64,000 nt of DNA from Paenibacillus donghaensis. Its GTDB lineage: Bacteria; Bacillota; Bacilli; Paenibacillales; Paenibacillaceae. Every line of letters begins with the position of its first letter. Position 1 is the first letter of the stretch. Of the stretch, positions 34,176 to 42,700 are shown one piece after another. The DNA is taken from NCBI RefSeq assembly GCF_002192415.1, contig NZ_CP021780.1, positions 6,138,001-6,202,000 on the forward strand. Direction: 5' to 3'. Position numbers and translations under genes: made by a program. The notes under the pieces are model-generated. The model had not been told where the DNA came from. It searched no databases and saw only the letters and a program-made list of their open reading frames with translations.

Positions 34176-34333
34176 ATTATTGAGCTATCCTGCCCGTTAG
34201 TTGAACAAAAGCAGCGGTAAACTCTATAGAAAAGCTAGTAACATCTTATATTTTCTTTATTGTCTTGTTTCCGAAATTATATACAAAAGTACGAGCTACA
34301 AATGATAAAAGCTTAGTTAACTCAACCAATTAT

Positions 34334-34373
34334 AAAAAGTCCCGATGATTTAAGACATCGTCGGGACTTTTTA
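34334..34373. terminator. bidirectional terminator just inside right end R1
   Basis: AAAAAGTCCCGATGA pairs with a CATCGTCGGGACTTTTT arm; A5 and T5 make it a terminator on both strands. It sits about 30 bp inside the innermost TnsB-type site of R1, insulating the element interior. A related hairpin sits at the same relative place inside R3 (39498-39535). Confidence 0.8.
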
Positions 34374-34404
34374 TGTCGATATTCAATGGGCCTATTCAAC
34401 TTCT

Positions 34405-34490
34405 AGGACCAACTATTTTGTAAAGACACTAACTTTATTGTTTAAGCACCTACATTAATGTCTAGGCACCAACTTTAATGTCACCAGACA
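34405..34490 (-). repeat. Tn7-like right end R1, four contiguous TnsB-type sites
   Basis: Read inward on the minus strand from 34490: tip TGTCTGGT, then GACATTAAAGTTGGTGCC, GACATTAATGTAGGTGC, AACAATAAAGTTAGTGTC, TACAAAATAGTTGGTCC. Tn7 itself has TGT plus five bases and then GACAATAAAGTCTTAAACTG, with four overlapping sites on its right end. Spacing, orientation and core match. The tip at 34490 therefore faces right and the element lies to the left. I found no partner left end or tns genes on that side. Confidence 0.75.
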
Positions 34491-34496
34491 ACTTCC

Positions 34497-34625
34497 TATC
34501 AGGTGATAAAAATCTGTGAAACTAATTTTGTTGATTTTATTAGGATTTTCGGGACATTTGATAAACGCGTAAAAAAGAAAGTGTAGAACCACTAGAATTT
34601 ACTATGTAAAGAAAGTTAGAAACTA
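34497..34625 (+). repeat. Tn7-like left end L3, three spaced sites
   Basis: Sites reading inward on the plus strand: GATAAAAATCTGTGAAACTA (from 34504), GTAAAAAAGAAAGTGTAGAA (from 34569) and GTAAAGAAAGTTAGAAACTA (from 34606). The outermost eight bases are TATCAGGT where TGTNNGGT would be expected. Only six bases separate it from the R1 tip. Confidence 0.55.
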
Positions 34626-34785
34626 ATTTAATTAACTGAACTTTCGCAGACCAGCTTGTTTTCTTTGATAAACGCTCAAAGCTGCTCTTTTATCCAGACT
34701 CTAATTCAGTCAAATCCAGCAATGAATGTTGCCTCAGCTACATCGAAGCTTGTTTGCCAATTAAGTGCTGCGAAGTTCCTTTCAA

Positions 34786-35010
34786 CTATTCATTCTTCTG
34801 CTTTGCAACTTGCATACCGCCGATGATAAGCATGATAATCCCAATTACTGCTAGAATAATCCGAACTAAGAATGGACTCAATGAAAACACCGTTTCACCT
34901 TGCCAGTGTAATCCGAACAACCTTTCATTCAGCCCCACAATCGCCAATAATGGCTTAAGAAACAAACTCAGCGCTAATAATACTATCCCCCAAATAATAT
35001 TGCTATTCAT
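34786..35010 (-). CDS. small membrane protein, two helices
   Basis: 74 residues from MNSNIIWGIVLLALSLFLKP, the ATG chosen for AAGAGG upstream. Two hydrophobic segments (5-25, 45-66) separated by a short loop GLHWQGETVFSLSP, with a charged C-terminus KQKNE. It follows the ABC exporter operon and a 61-residue gene on the same strand, so it may be an accessory or immunity-type protein. No family recognised. Confidence 0.6.
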   Translation of the reverse strand: MNSNIIWGIVLLALSLFLKPLLAIVGLNERLFGLHWQGETVFSLSPFLVRIILAVIGIIMLIIGGMQVAKQKNE

Positions 35011-35065
35011 TGATTCAAAACCTCTTTTCCAATTAAAATAAATGAAGATTATTTCACAATAATAC

Positions 35066-35251
35066 TTACCACTTCGTTTGATTGAGTAACCGATGACAAA
35101 TATGCTCAAGTTTCTCCACATCACGCATCAACACTGACACCATGCAACCTGCTTCCGGTGCAATCGCTTCTTGCATCAACTCTCCCCGTTTACGCATAAT
35201 TCTGACAGCATCAGCACTTTTTTGATCTACCACAATTGTTTCTATGTTCAT
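35066..35251 (-). CDS. hypothetical protein, 61 residues, coupled to the exporter
   Basis: MNIETIVVDQKSADAVRIMRKRGEL... a small soluble protein with a central GCMVSVLMRDVEKLEHIC segment and two Cys. The start lies 1 bp after the stop of the permease gene, with its ribosome binding site (GTAAGG) inside that gene, so translation is coupled. The next gene is the small membrane protein. Function unknown. Confidence 0.6.
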   Translation of the reverse strand: MNIETIVVDQKSADAVRIMRKRGELMQEAIAPEAGCMVSVLMRDVEKLEHICHRLLNQTKW

Positions 35252-35252
35252 A

Positions 35253-36383
35253 TCACGTCCTTACCTTTTCATTCCTTACGATAAAGGAAACAAATATAAG
35301 TAGAGCTGCAAAGCTAAGCATATATATCAGTTGCTGTGAAGCAGCAGCAATACCTTTCCCGGCTATAACATCTCTTCCTGCTTGCAAAAACCATGTCGTC
35401 GGGAAAAAATCTCCGATCTGCTGTGCAAATTTAGGCATAATCTCCCCCGGCCAAAAACACCCCCCCAGCATTAGCATAGGAAAGTAAATTAAAGTCGAGA
35501 GCGAACCAGCCATTAGGCGGGTGTTCGAGAATCTACTGATTGCTACACCTAGAGCGACACAAACAAGGGAGAAAGCCAAGCACACGAGCAACACTTCTTG
35601 TTTCTGCTCAGAGGTCTGCCCGAATGGAAAATCTACTATGCTAGATATAATGCTCAGTAACAATACTGATTGAATAGCAGCGATCACAAAACATGCCAGC
35701 ATGTTTTGTAAGAGATAACTAAATCTTGAAACAGGCGTAACTGCAATACGATCATACACACCTGATAATTTATCCTGCAAGATTATTCTGGTGGAGAATG
35801 TCATGAGAAATATCATACCACTAGCAATAAATCCTAATGATTTTACGGCATTGCTGACGTCTCGTCCTGAACCTGCATACTTAAACGCACTTTCATATGT
35901 AACGTTAAACGTGCTGTTCTTGTAATAGTCCATGCCTTGGTAAAAAATCTTCTCATCACCTCCAGACGCTCTTGCAATTTGTTTTGCAGAAGATACATAG
36001 CTTGACACATACACTTTTACAGGACCAAAGATGTCAGTACCTGCTAAATCACAGATTAATACAGAGACGTCCTCACCATTCAACAAGCTTTCAGTGAAGC
36101 CCTGCTGAAAAAGCAACCCACCGTCTAGTTCTGAATTGATAACCATGCCTTTGACATCATCATTACTCGTCAGATTGATAATCTCGTACTGCCCCTTCAA
36201 CTGTTCTATAAAATCTTGAGTGAACAAGGTATTGTCTTCATCTATTATCCCAACTTTATATTGAACTTCCTGAGATGTCACCACAATCAAAAAAACAATC
36301 AGTAAAATCGGTATAATAAAAATAAACAACAAACTCCAACCCTTCTGGAAAACACTTCTAATACAATTAAGAAATATTGTCAT
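35253..36383 (-). CDS. ABC-2 type permease (LnrN-like)
   Basis: 376 residues from MTIFLNCIRSVFQKGW, preceded by GAGGAGG; the start overlaps the stop of the other permease gene by ATGA. One N-terminal helix, a large extracytoplasmic domain (about 45-180) with KVGIIDEDNTLFTQ, then five helices including LNLLML-type LIYFPMLMLGGCFWPGEIMP, the typical ABC-2 exporter signature. With the adjacent ATPase and permease it should form a drug or lipid exporter of the linearmycin-resistance LnrLMN type. Confidence 0.8.
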   Translation of the reverse strand: MTIFLNCIRSVFQKGWSLLFIFIIPILLIVFLIVVTSQEVQYKVGIIDEDNTLFTQDFIEQLKGQYEIINLTSNDDVKGMVINSELDGGLLFQQGFTESLLNGEDVSVLICDLAGTDIFGPVKVYVSSYVSSAKQIARASGGDEKIFYQGMDYYKNSTFNVTYESAFKYAGSGRDVSNAVKSLGFIASGMIFLMTFSTRIILQDKLSGVYDRIAVTPVSRFSYLLQNMLACFVIAAIQSVLLLSIISSIVDFPFGQTSEQKQEVLLVCLAFSLVCVALGVAISRFSNTRLMAGSLSTLIYFPMLMLGGCFWPGEIMPKFAQQIGDFFPTTWFLQAGRDVIAGKGIAAASQQLIYMLSFAALLIFVSFIVRNEKVRT

Positions 36384-37534
36384 TCTACCGTCCTCCTCGA
36401 AGCAACCAGGCTTACAAGCACTAATCCGACACAAATTAATATCATTACTCCAATATTAATAAGTGCCTGTTCCACTTGATTCCCATATATGACATTGAAA
36501 AGAGCAGTCTTAGCATAATAGCTTGGTGATAGATAGGCAAGTGATCCAAAGTCCACGATTACAAAACCGCCAACGATGAAAGTCCCCCCCAGCGTTATAA
36601 AATTGGATAATGATTGTGCTTTTTCAATGCTACGTGTAATAATAACCAGCATCATCCCAAGTAGTGTAACGAGTATGGATAATATAAACAAAGTAAGAAG
36701 TACAACTATGATATGGTTTCCCCAATCCACACCATATACGTACTTTGTTAACAAAAGTAAGATGACCCCTTGGGAAAATGTCACCAATGACAAACCAAGT
36801 CCTTTGCCAATATATTGTACATACGGTTTCACAGCAGACAAGCGCATTCGATTGCCTAAAGTGCCTAAATAGTCTTCAGACGCCATAAAAATACCGTATT
36901 CTTGCCCGTATAATAATAGCATCAATATCATCGCTATGCTGTAATACCCCATCGCAGTCGTCGCTTGCAAACTTGAATTTGAACTTGTTAAGGATTGTTC
37001 TTTGACATTTTGTTCATTATTCTTCTGCGGCTCGGAACTCATCGCATCGACTTCTGTTTGTCCTGTTATGTTGTAAATAACGCTAGACGTATTCATCAAA
37101 TTGGTTAGACTACTTACAATGTTCTTAACAACCAGCGTAGGTACACCGTATTCTGTTGATAAGTAGACATTGACGACATGGGGGGGATCTCTATCGTCAG
37201 AGAAATTATCAGAAATATAAATAATGGCATCTGCTTTATCCTTATTAATAAGAACTTTGCCATCATCTAATGACTTAACCGGCTTTAGTTCCGCAAGCTG
37301 AGTAACATCATTTGAATGTAAAACAGCATCAAAAATAGCGCCATACCTGCCTGAATCAAGGTTTGCATAAGCTATTGTGACCTTCCCCAATGACCTTTGT
37401 ATATCATATGTACTACCGAATACCGAACCCAAAATGAGAATAATGATAGCATATGTAAGCAGATTAATCAAAATTGCTTTTGGATTCATGATTATCCGTT
37501 TAACCGCATAGAACATCTGGAACAAAATATTCAT
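36380..37534 (-). CDS. ABC-2 type permease (LnrM-like)
   Basis: 384 residues. One N-terminal helix (LINLLTYAIIILILGSVFG), an extracytoplasmic domain to about residue 180, then five or six helices (AMILMLLLYGQEYG, VVLLTLFILSILVTLLGMML, LINIGVMILICVGLVL). It has the same architecture as its neighbour, suggesting a heterodimeric channel. It starts 20 bp after the ATPase gene and overlaps the next permease by four bases. Confidence 0.8.
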   Translation of the reverse strand: MNILFQMFYAVKRIIMNPKAILINLLTYAIIILILGSVFGSTYDIQRSLGKVTIAYANLDSGRYGAIFDAVLHSNDVTQLAELKPVKSLDDGKVLINKDKADAIIYISDNFSDDRDPPHVVNVYLSTEYGVPTLVVKNIVSSLTNLMNTSSVIYNITGQTEVDAMSSEPQKNNEQNVKEQSLTSSNSSLQATTAMGYYSIAMILMLLLYGQEYGIFMASEDYLGTLGNRMRLSAVKPYVQYIGKGLGLSLVTFSQGVILLLLTKYVYGVDWGNHIIVVLLTLFILSILVTLLGMMLVIITRSIEKAQSLSNFITLGGTFIVGGFVIVDFGSLAYLSPSYYAKTALFNVIYGNQVEQALINIGVMILICVGLVLVSLVASRRTVE

Positions 37535-37554
37535 TGCATATCCTCTTTTCCGAA

Positions 37555-38487
37555 TTAATCACGCAACTTTTTACCTGTTAATTGGAGGAAAACCGTTTCC
37601 AAATCCGGTTTTTCTACTGCCATAAATTTTATATTAAAGTGTTGCTTGATTAATTGTTCCAGTATACGAGGAATACAACTGTCATCTTTATCTAGTTTAA
37701 TTTCTAATATCTCTTTGTTAACACTAAAGGACAAAACTCCATCAAAGGACTCGATTACTTTGACAGCTTCTGCTGTATTAGCAGTGAGTTCCAATCTTAG
37801 GCACTGTTCGTGGATATGGTCTGCGATTAATTCGTCAATTGTCCCAAGTGCAATGATCTGACCGAAATCCATGATAGCAACACGGTCACAGATTGCTTCA
37901 ATCTCTTCCATATAGTGAGTCGTATAAATGACCGTCGTGCCTTCTTTGTTCATTATACGGATAGATTCCAAGATATGATTGCGTGATTGCGGATCAACCC
38001 CAACCGTCGGTTCGTCCATAAATAGAACACGCGGTTTATGCACAATCGCACAAGCAATATTGAGCCTTCGCTTCATGCCGCCTGAAAAAGTGCTCACTTT
38101 CGATTTCCGTCTGTCCCACAGACCAGTAAACTCCAGTGCCTTCTTAACCATTTGTGCTAATTCATTTCCTCGCAGACCATACAATCTGCCCCAATAAGTG
38201 ACATTATCTATCGCATTTAACGTTTCAAATATAGCAATTTCTTGAGGAACGTAACCAATTTTACGTTTAATTTCTGTCGCATGTGTTGAAAAGTCTTTGC
38301 CAAGTATCTTCACTGAGCCACTGTTAAAACGTAAAAGTCCTAATATCGTATTCATCAACGTAGACTTCCCAGCCCCATTAGGTCCTAGCAACCCAAATAT
38401 CTCACCTTCACGTATGCTCAGATTAACCCCTTTCAACACATCGAGTTTATTGTATTTTTTGACCACGTCTGAAACTTCGATTATCAT
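37555..38487 (-). CDS. ABC transporter ATPase (LnrL/DrrA-like)
   Basis: 310 residues from MIIEVSDVVKKYNK; GAGGATG precedes the chosen ATG, and an upstream in-frame ATG lacks a ribosome binding site. Motifs: GLLGPNGAGKST Walker A, YVPQEIAIF Q-loop, FSGGMKRRLNIA signature, VLFMDEPTVGVDP Walker B, TTHYMEE switch His. The C-terminal 80 residues form the regulatory domain of antibiotic-export ATPases. First gene of a five-gene operon inside the candidate E3 element, so likely its selectable cargo. Confidence 0.88.
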   Translation of the reverse strand: MIIEVSDVVKKYNKLDVLKGVNLSIREGEIFGLLGPNGAGKSTLMNTILGLLRFNSGSVKILGKDFSTHATEIKRKIGYVPQEIAIFETLNAIDNVTYWGRLYGLRGNELAQMVKKALEFTGLWDRRKSKVSTFSGGMKRRLNIACAIVHKPRVLFMDEPTVGVDPQSRNHILESIRIMNKEGTTVIYTTHYMEEIEAICDRVAIMDFGQIIALGTIDELIADHIHEQCLRLELTANTAEAVKVIESFDGVLSFSVNKEILEIKLDKDDSCIPRILEQLIKQHFNIKFMAVEKPDLETVFLQLTGKKLRD

Positions 38488-38668
38488 ACGCACATCCTCT
38501 ATAATACAGGTCGTCATGTTCTACCCCCACATTAATAGTAAATGAATCAATTTCATAAATCTCAGCCCTTGATATAACAAGCTTCTTCAGGCATAAAAAA
38601 GGAGTACCTCCCCAAATCTCGAATAGGTTAAGCGACTAAGCAAACCAAAGAGACGAGGTGGACTCCCT

Positions 38669-39106
38669 ATGACCTATATTCGACACAAGAGTCTATTTAC
38701 GCTACACAATTTGTTTGAATTGTAACGGAAACATCGATTTGATGTTATATTTTCAACTCTAGATATCTCACCGATCCTGAGTTTAGTCAGAAAAAATTCG
38801 TGTCACGGTGCACCTGTTGAAGTTAATTTTTCAGCAATGGTCTATTCTCTTGTTGCTCGAATTATTATTAAACATTTATTGAAACGACTACGTGAAGACA
38901 TCCTATTTCGCTTGGATTGTGGATTCTCTCTTGCAGAAACGATTCCTTCGGTAGTTTCTTATTCCCGATTAGTAGCAAAGATCAGTCAGAGCAACCGTTC
39001 AGGACAAAAAGCTAAGTTTCATTTTAACTTGGTCACTTTGGTGTACAACTGTACAAAATTAGCTTGTGACCGCATAAACAAACAAGCTCAGTATAATGCA
39101 GCATAA
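38669..39106 (+). pseudogene. DUF772 (IS1182/IS5-type) transposase N-terminal remnant
   Basis: The frame opens MTYIRHKSLFTLHNLFEL, hits TAA, and continues in frame: SPILSLVRKNSCHGAPVEVN, AMVYSLVARIIIKHLLKRLR, ILFRLDCGFSL, which is the helical transposase-associated domain. The catalytic part is missing; the tail ends in an unrelated short sequence. An upstream GGAGT..ACTCC hairpin at 38602-38665 may be the old IS terminus. The stretch 39107-39497 has no gene I can support. Confidence 0.7.
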
Positions 39107-39497
39107 GATTCAAAAAAATGAAGTTGATGAGATTGGAGTAGTCCATTGCTCTTTAAGGCAATGCATTATGAAATTGATTCATCTATGTAGTTCTTTATAT
39201 TTGTAATTTTTAATCCCCATGAACTCGACCCCTCTTTATAATTTAGTGATCTTTCATTGATTAAGAACAAATTGGATGATATATCCACTCCAATTAGTAT
39301 ATCCTCGAATTATTCGTAATGTAAATGTTTATTAGAATTATGGCTGCCTCTTAGCTTAATATCCTTCTCAGTCTACAACAACTCAGCGTTTTCTGAGGCA
39401 CATCAATAGCTTGAAAACTCAGTTTGGTCCTTCTAATTTTTCATTCTAATTTCTCGAATTCGATCCCTAACACTGACTACAATCCCTTCTAAAAAAA

Positions 39498-39535
39498 CAG
39501 CCCCGATGACCTAACAAAGCATCATCGGGACTGTT
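39498..39535. terminator. hairpin just inside right end R3
   Basis: ACAGCCCCGATGA pairs with TCATCGGGACTGT. It shares its core with the hairpin inside R1 (34334-34373) and is followed immediately by the R3 sites. Confidence 0.7.
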
Positions 39536-39603
39536 GTAGAAGTTCCACACTTTTTACTGGTTCTATAGTTTTTTAACTAGTTCCACACTTTTTTATCACC
39601 AAA
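39536..39603 (-). repeat. Tn7-like right end R3, contiguous sites
   Basis: Reading inward on the minus strand: GGTGATAAAAAAGTGTGGAA, then TTAAAAAACTATAGAACC and GTAAAAAGTGTGGAACTT. These match L3 rather than R1 or L2. The expected terminal ACA on the plus strand is missing, because the left end of the next element (TGT at 39604) begins at that point. Confidence 0.6.
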
Positions 39604-39745
39604 TGTTCAAATACATTAAAGTTGTGAAGTTAAGAACCCTTACATATCAAGGGTTTTTCCTGTTTTAATAAAATTACGAATTACATTAAAGTTGTGAAGT
39701 GAGGCTGATTGAAAATTATCAGTGACATTAAAGTTATGAAGTGAA
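39604..39745 (+). repeat. Tn7-like left end L2, three spaced sites
   Basis: Tip TGTTCAAA (39604-39611) is followed by TACATTAAAGTTGTGAAGT (39612), the same at 39682, and GACATTAAAGTTATGAAGTG (39724). Tip-to-first-site spacing of eight bases and three spaced sites are as in Tn7-L. A small hairpin with T5 (39635-39657) lies between sites. It marks the left boundary of the tnsABC-tniQ element. Confidence 0.78.
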
Positions 39746-39778
39746 TATTGAGCGTTTTTCTGGTATTAGTTATACAAC

Positions 39779-42700
39779 CTATGTTGATGGTTGAACACTT
39801 TTTCTTTTACCTTTGCTCACTTTTTTCACGCTTGAAAAAACCTCCTCGTATGCCTCTTGTAATACCTTATTTTCTTCATTAATGTCTTGATAATTTTGCA
39901 CACGGTCAACAAATGTATTCCATATTCCCGGATCTCCCTGTTTATAAATTTCAGGCTTCATTTTAAATAAATTTGCCATCTCTACTATCTCTTTTGTATC
40001 TTCGCGCTGAAGTATTTTCGTAAATCCTACATTTATTAGCTCATTAATGTAATCCTTCGATATTTCGGTTACATGTTCAAAGATTACTCCATGGAAAACT
40101 TTTAGAATATCTTTTACGGAATTATCTGACTGGTTGATGTGACGTCTTATTTTAAGGATAACACTTTCTTTGTGAGAATCATCTACAACAGAGAACAATT
40201 TAATAATATCATCTTTATATTCATCTAATTTGTCTGTGACTAGCATATATATCAAATCAGCATAATCAACACCTAAGGTGAAGTTGGAGTGTAAGTTAAT
40301 AAAATCAGTGAAGAAATCATAAAAACTATCTTTTTCAGTAAGGGTTATTCTCCAGAATTCATTACTAAGTTTCTTTAGATTAGTAGCAATCCAATCAAAT
40401 ACAATATTTCTACTAATATCTTCAACCATTAATATCACCTTACGATAAAGTCCACTATTTTCAGGCATAAAATTAGAGGTGATTAGTGAATTAATAAACT
40501 CATCTTGACCTACAAAATGTAGTAATAAATCATGGATCTCCCCACCTGAAGCTTTATCCAATAGATGATAATACTTCACAATATGATTACAATTTAAATT
40601 TTTGTAGTAATATGTTTTATCCTTTATTATTTCCCTAAGAACTATTTCAGCCAGTTGCGAAGAATATCCTTCAATTCCTTGTCGTGAAAAAGCGATTTCA
40701 ATATCAACATTATTTTTAAATTCTTCAATCATAGGTTCAACTATGTGTGTATTGTGGTGAGGATAGTCAATTAAATTTTGAATCAAATTCACACCGTTCG
40801 ATGAATTCCCTGAATGTTGTCTCAACGATAAAGCTGGATTACTAATAAGAATTAAACAAAGTATCGTTCCTTCAAGTTCAATAAGTGCATGCTGGTTAGA
40901 AAAAGAATAAAAATTAAAGAGATAAGAATCTAAATTACTCTTCGTCTCTTGTATTATATCGCTCGGGTATGACATGATTCTTAATAAAGCTAAGTGGAGT
41001 GATAACAGTGTATTTAATTCATTTGAACTCTGAACGCTGGTACCTAACTGCAAAATTCTATTGTTGATAGTTTGAATGATTTCATTATCAGGAGACACTA
41101 ATGAAATGGAATATAATCTTTTCAACACTATTTCTTCTTTAGCTGTTGCACTGCCATTACTTATCCTGTTAATGAGTTCATTTTTTACTTTTAACGGGTC
41201 AATAGAGTAGGAAGATAATAATTTCATCGTATTTAATAAACCAGTATCTTTTAAAGCCCCTACGAATTCAAATATTGAAGTTTCATTAATTGGATTAGGT
41301 ATTGAACGAATTAAATCCAAATAATCATTATTCTCTAAATAACTAATTACATAGCTAATTCCCTGTAACCATTCATCTACTGAAGAATCTTCAAAATCCT
41401 CAATCATATTGATATGAGATAACATATTTTTTTTGGCCTCTAAATTTGCTTTCTTTAGTAATTCAGTATACCCTATTCCCGCCCGTTTACTTGCTATATA
41501 CCAATCAGTCTTGTTATTAACTCCAGCAAGAAGAGTTCTCCAAACTTTATTAATTCCTTTTAGATTTTCGACACTTGCTGGAATTTCCGACAATGTATAA
41601 GCTGTTTTTACAAGCGAGGTAGGATCCTTAACAAAACTCTCCTGTTCTTCTAGAACTACTCTTTCTAATACATCATAAAAACCATGAGTTCCTATTAATT
41701 GTTTTAATTCTTTTCTTTCCCCCATTAGGAGAGCAGCAGTTATCCTTGGACCCATAATAATTTGTAAGGCATCCTCTTTTCCAACATTTAAGTATAATGC
41801 AGCCATATTGTTAAAAAATTCATCACTTAATAAATATGAGTATCGATATAAAACCGACATTTTCTCTTCTTTAAGCAACTCTTTATACACATCGATATCT
41901 AAAAGGCCCATCGCAACATAAAAGGCTTGATCAGCCAATGGTATAGTGTCTTCCCATATTCTATGTATAACTGCTATTTGATTCAAAAATAATTTTATTT
42001 TTCTTGGGGTTATTAATTCATCTCCACTTTCTTTAACGAAATAAAGCAAGAAAACTTGGTAAACATCATGAAAATCATCGGTGTTTTTGTGATTAGGCAA
42101 AACCTCGTTCTGCAATAGCTTTTCCATATAGTTTTTCCATTTAGAAAGAGCCGGTGGGGGAACATCGAATTTAATTTGTACTGTTTTATCTATCAATGAA
42201 TTAACAAATAATTGAGTCTTTGATTTTAACGTATTATCAGAATTTTTATGCAAAGTATTTTCAAGAGCTATTTTATCAAAAGGTAAAATTAACCAAAATC
42301 TATTCTTCCATTCTTCTTTTGTGGTTGCATCAAGAAAAGTACGCATCGTCGACCATGTCTTTAACAAGTCATCTGCAGACAGTCTATCTAAATTATCGAT
42401 GACCACCACAAGCTTTCTTTTTGGATATTTAGACAGCACGGTTCCTAGAATTTTATTAAATTCAATTTGAAACTCAATAGATGTTGGCTCTGGATTTTCA
42501 AATGTTTCAGTTTTAGTCACTGTTTCAACCTTGTTTAGAAAGAGGGATAATATATTCATCTTATTATTTTTATCTTTAGGTTTAAGTAGGTATATTAAGA
42601 AAAGTAAAATCGGACTTAATGCACACAAAACGAGTAATGCTACTAAATAAGGCACGAAATTCGGGCTAATATATGGAATGACCTGCCAAGTTAATCCAAG

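Larger units (their letters stand above)
34497..39603. mobile_element. candidate 5.1-kb Tn7-like element without tns genes (E3)
   Basis: The segment is bounded by matching ends. L3 (34497-34625) and, inverted, R3 (39536-39603) both start GGTGATAAAAA..GTG.AACTA, with spaced sites on the left and contiguous sites plus a terminator on the right, the same asymmetry as Tn7. Its site core (AAAAAAGTGTGGAACT) differs from R1 and L2, so it would answer to another transposase. It carries an ABC exporter operon and a transposase remnant but no tns gene. The outer TGT trinucleotides are altered at both tips and no 5-bp duplication is visible, so it is probably now immobile. Confidence 0.6.

Noticed and set aside
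34373..34400. Transposon tip at TGTCGATATTC
   Set aside because: The nearby TnsB-type sites point the other way, inward from 34490.
39532..39560. Left tip of the tnsABC element at TGTTGTAGAAG (39532)
   Set aside because: The following sites match L3 in inverted orientation and belong to R3; the TGT at 39604 has the right 8-base spacing to the first ACATTAAAG site.
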